Assembly: GCF_042956465.1 (NCBI RefSeq)
Contig: NZ_JBIBGL010000006.1
Coordinates: 62,001-126,000 of the forward strand
DNA from: Embleya sp042956465
GTDB taxonomy: Bacteria > Actinomycetota > Actinomycetes > Streptomycetales > Streptomycetaceae
Direction of reading: 5' to 3'
Length of the DNA stretch: 64,000 nucleotides
Shown: one piece after another, positions 59,591-64,000 of the stretch
Layout of the letters: each line of letters starts with the position of its first letter
How positions within the stretch are numbered: position 1 is the stretch's first letter
Translations under genes and position numbers: made by a program
Notes under the pieces: generated by a model
Told to the model about the DNA's origin: nothing
The model's input: the letters and a program-made list of their open reading frames with translations, nothing else
Database searches by the model: none

Positions 59591-60951
59591 GGCATCTCCG
59601 CGGTGATCGTGGTGGGGCCTCCGGGCGGACTGTCCACCCGCAGGGTTCCGTCCAGGGCGGCGACTCGGCGGGCCAGCCCGGAGAGGCCGCCGCCGGCGGC
59701 ATCCGCGCCGCCGACGCCGTCGTCGACGATGCGTACCCGAACCGGGTCACCCTCGGCGCCGGCGCCGAGGACGCACACCGTGACGGCGTCGGCGCGCGCG
59801 TGTTTGACCGTGTTGGTGACCGCCTCCGCGACCACGAAGTACACGGCGGTGGCCACGATCGGCGCCGGCTCCACGGCCACGTCGTAGGTCAACGCGACCC
59901 GTACCGGCGCCCGTTCGGCGATCGTCTCCAACACCGCGCGCAGCCCGCCGTCGTGCAATCCGGTCGGATGGATCCGCCACGCCACGTCCCGCAGGTCGGT
60001 CAGCGCCTGTTGGGTCTGCTCGTGCGCCTGCCGCAACAACTCGTCGGTGCGCGCGGGGTCGCCGCCGCGCCGGGCCCGGCCGAGCAACATGCCCAGGGCG
60101 ACCAGGCGCTGCTGCACCCCGTCGTGCAGATCGCGTTCGATGCGCCGACGTTCCTCGTGCACAGCCTCCACCACGCCCGCCCGACTCGCGGCCAACTCGT
60201 CGACCCGACGGCGCAGTACCTCGCTCCGGTCCGGTTCGAGCAGGCGCCGGGCCAGGGCCCGATCGGTGTCCGCGAGTCCGACCAGGCCGTACAGGGCCAG
60301 GGCGAACAGGGCCAGTCCGCAGGGGATCAGGATCAGTACGTCGGTCGTGGTGGTGTTCGGACTGCCCGCGAGCCACGCCCCCACCATCACCGCGGCGAAC
60401 CCGGCCCCGCCGCCGATGAGGCCGAGCAGGGCACCACCGAGCAGCCCGATCGGCACGCGCGCCGCGAGATAGCGGATCAGGCGCCGCGGATCGTTCGGGG
60501 TGGGGTGGCTCGGGCCCGGCTCGGTGGGGGCCGGCCCGGCCCGGTCGGGGTGGGCCGCGCCCGGACCGGGCGGGTCGTGGCGGGTCGCGGTGCGGGAGGT
60601 CGGCTCGGCCAGGCGCCTGCGCTCCAGGTCGGTCAACGCCCGTGCGCCGCGTGCGATCGGGCGCAACACGCGCCGGCGCGGGCGGGACCGGAGGGCGCCC
60701 GCGTACACCAGGCCCGCCCCGAACAGAAAGAGCGCCGTCGGCACGGCGGTCACGGCACCCACGAAGAGCACCCGAACCGCGTCCGCGACGGCCCTTGCGC
60801 CGGCCCGCACCGGGGCCGCGAATCCGCGCGTGCGTGCCACGGCCGGCCTTCGACCCGAATCCTCCGACACCCTTCCTCGCTTCGCTCGCCCACGTCGTCT
60901 CGGTGCTTCGAGCCTCTCACCCGACCCGGCCGGCCCGATGGGGCGGGTCAT
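59581..60951 (-). CDS. sensor histidine kinase (HisKA_3 type)
   Basis: A 456-residue membrane kinase. Hydrophobic segments lie at about 60-85, 163-192 and 203-228, with a Pro-rich loop between the first and second. The dimerisation/phospho-acceptor helix EERRRIERDLHDGVQQRLVAL has His276; the ATPase domain shows the N-box VVAEAVTNTVKHA and the DDGVGG G-box. ATG at 60951 follows the permease stop by 16 bases but has a weak ribosome binding site; GTG at 60870, preceded by GAGGAAGG, is a possible alternative start. It phosphorylates the adjacent regulator. Confidence 0.92.
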   Translation of the reverse strand: MTRPIGPAGSGERLEAPRRRGRAKRGRVSEDSGRRPAVARTRGFAAPVRAGARAVADAVRVLFVGAVTAVPTALFLFGAGLVYAGALRSRPRRRVLRPIARGARALTDLERRRLAEPTSRTATRHDPPGPGAAHPDRAGPAPTEPGPSHPTPNDPRRLIRYLAARVPIGLLGGALLGLIGGGAGFAAVMVGAWLAGSPNTTTTDVLILIPCGLALFALALYGLVGLADTDRALARRLLEPDRSEVLRRRVDELAASRAGVVEAVHEERRRIERDLHDGVQQRLVALGMLLGRARRGGDPARTDELLRQAHEQTQQALTDLRDVAWRIHPTGLHDGGLRAVLETIAERAPVRVALTYDVAVEPAPIVATAVYFVVAEAVTNTVKHARADAVTVCVLGAGAEGDPVRVRIVDDGVGGADAAGGGLSGLARRVAALDGTLRVDSPPGGPTTITAEMPCA

Positions 60952-60967
60952 CGGCCGCTCGGCCGGC

Positions 60968-63538
60968 TCATCCCGCGCCGGCCATCGCCTCGCGCGGTTG
61001 CACGCGGGCGGCGCGCCGGGCCGGGAGCCAGGCGGCGAGGGTGCCGGCGACGACCGCGCCGACCAGGACGGCCGCGCAGGTCGGCCAGGGCACGGTGAGC
61101 GTGTCCAGACCCTTGCCGGCCAGGACGCGCTGCGTGGCCGCGCCCCAGGCCAGGCCGGGCAGCAGACCGAGGACGGCGCCGACCACGGCGATCAGGACCG
61201 CCTCCGCCCGGATCATCCGGCGCACGCCCCGCCGGGTCATGCCCAGAGCCCGCAGCAGCGCCATCTCCCGGCTGCGTTCGACCACGGACAGGGCCAGGGT
61301 GTTGACCACGCCCAGGACGGCCACCAGGATCGCCAGCGCCAACAGCGCGTACACCAGGTCCAGGGCCGAGGCGACCGTGTCGTGCAGCGCCTTGCGATAG
61401 CTGTCCCGGTCGCGGACCTTGGTCTGCGGGAAACCGTCCAGGCGTTTCGCCAGGGCCGCGTAGACCTCGGCCCGGTCCGCGCCTGCCGCGGCGGAGGCGA
61501 AGTACACGTCGTCCAGGGGCATTTGGTCGGCGGGTAGGTGCGCCCGGACGACGTGGGTACCGACGTAGGTCGCGCCGGAGGCGAAGACGTCCCCCTCGCG
61601 CACGATGCCGCCGACCAGCAGCCGGGCCGTGCCGCCGCCGTGGAAACGAACCTGGACCGGATCGCCGACCGCGAGCCGGTACTCGTCGGCGAACGCCTGG
61701 GGCACGGTGATACCGTCCCCGCCCGCGGCCAGCGTCGAGCGGGCGTCACCGGCGGTGAAGGCCGGCCGGAAGTCGTCGGTGAAGCGCTCGGTGGTCGCGG
61801 TGAGTTCGTGGTCGCGATCGGTGCCGTGCGCGGTGATCAGGTCGGCTCGCACGGTCTGCTGCGCGGTGACGTGGTCCAGGCCCGGCGTCTCCCGGACGAC
61901 GCGGGCCACCTCCGCGGTCATCGGCTGCGACGAGAGGACGAAGTAGTCCGCGTTCACCGTGCGTTCGAGTTGACCGTCGACCGAGCTCACCAACGACGCG
62001 GCGACCAGGGACAGGAAGCTCACCAGCGCGATGCCGACCATCAGGGCCGAGGCGGTGGCGCCGGTACGCCGAGGGTCGCGAATCGCGTTGCCGCGGGCCA
62101 GCCGGCCGATCGGTCCACTGTGCCGCGAGAGCAGCCGATTCAGGCCGCGCACCGCCCGGACGCTCAGGATCGGCGCGCCCGCCACGATGCCCAGGAGGGT
62201 GAGCAGGATGCCGACCGCGAGCAACGGCCCCGCCGCTGCCAGGTTTTCGGTGGACACCGCGAGCAGCAGGGCCCCCGTGCCCGACACGGCGCTCGTGCCG
62301 GCCACGATGTTGCGGGCGCGCAGCGGTCGTCGGGCGTCGGATCCGGCCGCGCGCAGCAACGCCGCCATCGGGGACACCCGGCCGGCCCGGCGGGCCGGCA
62401 CGTAGGCGGCCACCAGGGTGATCGACACGCCCACCGCGTACGCGACCACCGGTGTGGACCAACGCACCGTCGGCATGCTCGCCGCCGGTCCGGTGCCATC
62501 GGGTCCGACGAACCGGGTCAGCCCGGCCGCGAGTGCCACCCCCAGGGTCAGGCCCAGGGTGGACCCGGCGACGCCCAACAGCCCCGCCTCGCCCAGGATC
62601 AGCCGATTCACCTGGCCGCGCCGGGCACCGACGGCGCGCAGCAGCCCGCTCTGCCGGGTCCGCGCGGCGACCAGCATGGAGAAGGTGTTGCCGATCAGGA
62701 ACACGCCCACGAGCACGGAGATCCCGGCGAAACCGAGCATCAGGTAGGTGACCACGTCCAGCGAGGCGCCGGCGGCATCGCCGCGGGCGGCGGCCTCCCG
62801 GTCGCGGGTGCGGACGGTGTAGGCGGTGGGATCGGGCAGCGCGGCCGACACCTGTGCACGCAACCGGGCATCCGACACGCCGGGCGCGGCGGTGACGGCT
62901 ATGGAGGTGAACCGGCCCGTAGCGCCCAGGAGTTGCCGCTGTGCGGCGCCGGATTCCAGGAAGAGATCGGCGTCGGGGGCCCGGTCCGCGCGGTCTCGGG
63001 CGAGGCCGACCACGGTGGCCTCGAAGGTCCCGGGGACGGCCATGATCCGCAGTCGATCGCCGATCCGGATCCCGTGCTCCGCGGCGGTGTCCGCCGCCAC
63101 GACCAGCTCCGCCGGGGCGAGCGGTGCGTGTCCCCGGGTCACCCGTGGCGCGGACCCGGCATCGGTCGACCAGTCGGCGATCGTGTTCCCGCGCGAACTC
63201 ATCGGCTTGCCACGGCCGTCCAGGACCACGGTGTGCGGCACGTGCACCCGCCCGTGGGCGGCGCGGACGCCGGCGCCCCGGGCCGCGGTGTCCAGGACTC
63301 GGCCGGGCAGCGTCGCAGGCAGCCCGGTACCGTCCTGGTGCTCGCTGTCGCGAGCCGGCGTCACCGTCACGTCCGCCGTCGATCCCGCGAACGATGCGCG
63401 GGCGGAGGCCGTGACCGAGTCGCGGAACACCAGCGTCCCGGCCACGAACGCGGTGCCCAGGGCGATCGCCACCAGGGCCAGGAGCATGCGGGCCTTGTGC
63501 GCCACGACCTCGCGCATCGCGATCCGAGCGAGCGTCAC
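60968..63538 (-). CDS. FtsX/MacB-like ABC transporter permease
   Basis: An 856-residue permease with two FtsX modules. The first helix (MLLALVAIALGTAFVAGTLV) precedes a large extracellular MacB-type domain, then three helices around GFAGISVLVGVFLIGNTFSM; a second set repeats this, ending VVAGTLAAWLPARRAARVQP. The PARRA motif occurs twice (YVPARRAGRVSP and WLPARRAARVQP), as expected for duplicated modules. GTG at 63538 overlaps the ATPase stop (GTGA). Such pairs export lipids or peptides or sense envelope stress. Confidence 0.92.
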   Translation of the reverse strand: MTLARIAMREVVAHKARMLLALVAIALGTAFVAGTLVFRDSVTASARASFAGSTADVTVTPARDSEHQDGTGLPATLPGRVLDTAARGAGVRAAHGRVHVPHTVVLDGRGKPMSSRGNTIADWSTDAGSAPRVTRGHAPLAPAELVVAADTAAEHGIRIGDRLRIMAVPGTFEATVVGLARDRADRAPDADLFLESGAAQRQLLGATGRFTSIAVTAAPGVSDARLRAQVSAALPDPTAYTVRTRDREAAARGDAAGASLDVVTYLMLGFAGISVLVGVFLIGNTFSMLVAARTRQSGLLRAVGARRGQVNRLILGEAGLLGVAGSTLGLTLGVALAAGLTRFVGPDGTGPAASMPTVRWSTPVVAYAVGVSITLVAAYVPARRAGRVSPMAALLRAAGSDARRPLRARNIVAGTSAVSGTGALLLAVSTENLAAAGPLLAVGILLTLLGIVAGAPILSVRAVRGLNRLLSRHSGPIGRLARGNAIRDPRRTGATASALMVGIALVSFLSLVAASLVSSVDGQLERTVNADYFVLSSQPMTAEVARVVRETPGLDHVTAQQTVRADLITAHGTDRDHELTATTERFTDDFRPAFTAGDARSTLAAGGDGITVPQAFADEYRLAVGDPVQVRFHGGGTARLLVGGIVREGDVFASGATYVGTHVVRAHLPADQMPLDDVYFASAAAGADRAEVYAALAKRLDGFPQTKVRDRDSYRKALHDTVASALDLVYALLALAILVAVLGVVNTLALSVVERSREMALLRALGMTRRGVRRMIRAEAVLIAVVGAVLGLLPGLAWGAATQRVLAGKGLDTLTVPWPTCAAVLVGAVVAGTLAAWLPARRAARVQPREAMAGAG

Positions 63539-64000
63539 GCGCGCACCTCGTTCGCGCCGTGACCGAGCACGCCTGGGGCAGGGGCGGGTTCGGTGTTTCG
63601 TCCGGGGCCGTCCAGGCGCCTCATCCGCTCGAACACGGCCTCCGCCGTCGGCCGGGACAGGTCGTCCACGATCCGGCCGTCGGCCAGGAAGACCACCCGG
63701 TCGGCACAGGCCGCCGCGTTCGGGTCGTGAGTGACCATCAATACGGTCCGACCCCACTCGCGGACGCCGTGCCGGAGCAGTTCGAGTACCTCGGTTCCCG
63801 CACGCGAGTCCAGGTTCCCGGTCGGTTCGTCGGCGAAGACGATCTCCGGTCGGGAGAGCAACGCCCGCGCCACCGCGACACGTTGTTGCTGACCGCCGGA
63901 CAACTCGGCGGGCCGATGGAGCAGGCGCCCGGCCAGGCCGGTGGCCGCGACGATGCGATCCAGATGGGCCCGGTCGACCCGGCGTCCGGCGATCTCCACC
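63535..64000 (-). CDS. ABC transporter ATP-binding protein, C-terminal part (cut by window edge)
   Basis: The visible 154 codons hold the signature LSGGQQQRVAVARAL, Walker B EIVFADEPTGNLDS and switch histidine VTHD of a LolD/MacB-type ATPase; the Walker A region lies beyond the window. The last 30 residues are a disordered tail. It powers the permease encoded next and overlaps it by four bases. Confidence 0.93.
   Translation of the reverse strand, partial: VEIAGRRVDRAHLDRIVAATGLAGRLLHRPAELSGGQQQRVAVARALLSRPEIVFADEPTGNLDSRAGTEVLELLRHGVREWGRTVLMVTHDPNAAACADRVVFLADGRIVDDLSRPTAEAVFERMRRLDGPGRNTEPAPAPGVLGHGANEVRA

Overview
The window is very GC-rich (well over 70% by eye). Its genes use GTG and TTG starts freely, purine-rich ribosome binding sites and many 1-4 base stop/start overlaps. 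These traits, a resuscitation-promoting-factor (Rpf) type protein and a contractile injection gene set of the Streptomyces type point to a filamentous actinomycete, probably Streptomycetaceae. No tRNA, rRNA, transposase, integrase or CRISPR array was seen.

Layout. (1) 1-3904: a FadR/GntR-type regulator (partial) diverges from a glutamine synthetase-like / aldehyde dehydrogenase / short-chain dehydrogenase operon, as in gamma-glutamylation catabolism of amines. (2) 4027-4704: a secreted Rpf + LysM protein with a long structured leader. (3) 5398-17033: a LacI-family regulator diverges from a tightly overlapped myo-inositol operon (IolG-like dehydrogenase, TIM-barrel isomerase, lipoprotein/permease/ATPase sugar ABC transporter, IolC, an aldolase-like protein, IolB, IolD). 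Two pairs of TGGAGCGCTCCA palindromes lie in the divergent region. An inositol monophosphatase-family gene follows on the other strand. (4) 18735-21546: dnaK, grpE and a DUF1876 gene without dnaJ or hspR, closed by a strong hairpin. (5) 21824-50159: a probable extracellular/cytoplasmic contractile injection system (eCIS). (6) 50476-64000: pyruvate phosphate dikinase, a small secreted protein, a GNAT acetyltransferase, a MarR/MFS divergent pair, an ArsR-like regulator, a small membrane protein, a two-component system and an ABC exporter that runs off the end.

The eCIS block begins with an atypical response regulator, then an AAA+ ATPase, a 931-residue DUF4157 protein, a DUF4255 cap-type protein, sheath, tube, a Mu gp41-like tail chaperone, a DUF6760-like small domain, LysM protein, hub, gpV-like spike, PAAR tip, gp25, two baseplate J-like proteins, a gpI-like protein with a long N-terminal extension, and four accessory proteins that share one domain. 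Together these make a sheath/tube/spike/baseplate machine plus its assembly ATPase and a plausible cargo.

The observations I consider most worth checking are: a G_GGG_GGA slippery heptamer in the tail-chaperone gene, which would put the start-codon-less DUF6760 domain on a -1 frameshift product like the phage tail-chaperone pairs; a C-terminal restriction-endonuclease-like motif set (E, D, E-x-K, Q) on the DUF4157 protein, suggesting a nuclease effector; a 54-bp tandem array that creates three ten-to-twelve-codon minicistrons after the second baseplate J gene; and the four-member HGWG accessory family. No obvious tape-measure, tail-fibre or membrane-anchor gene was seen.
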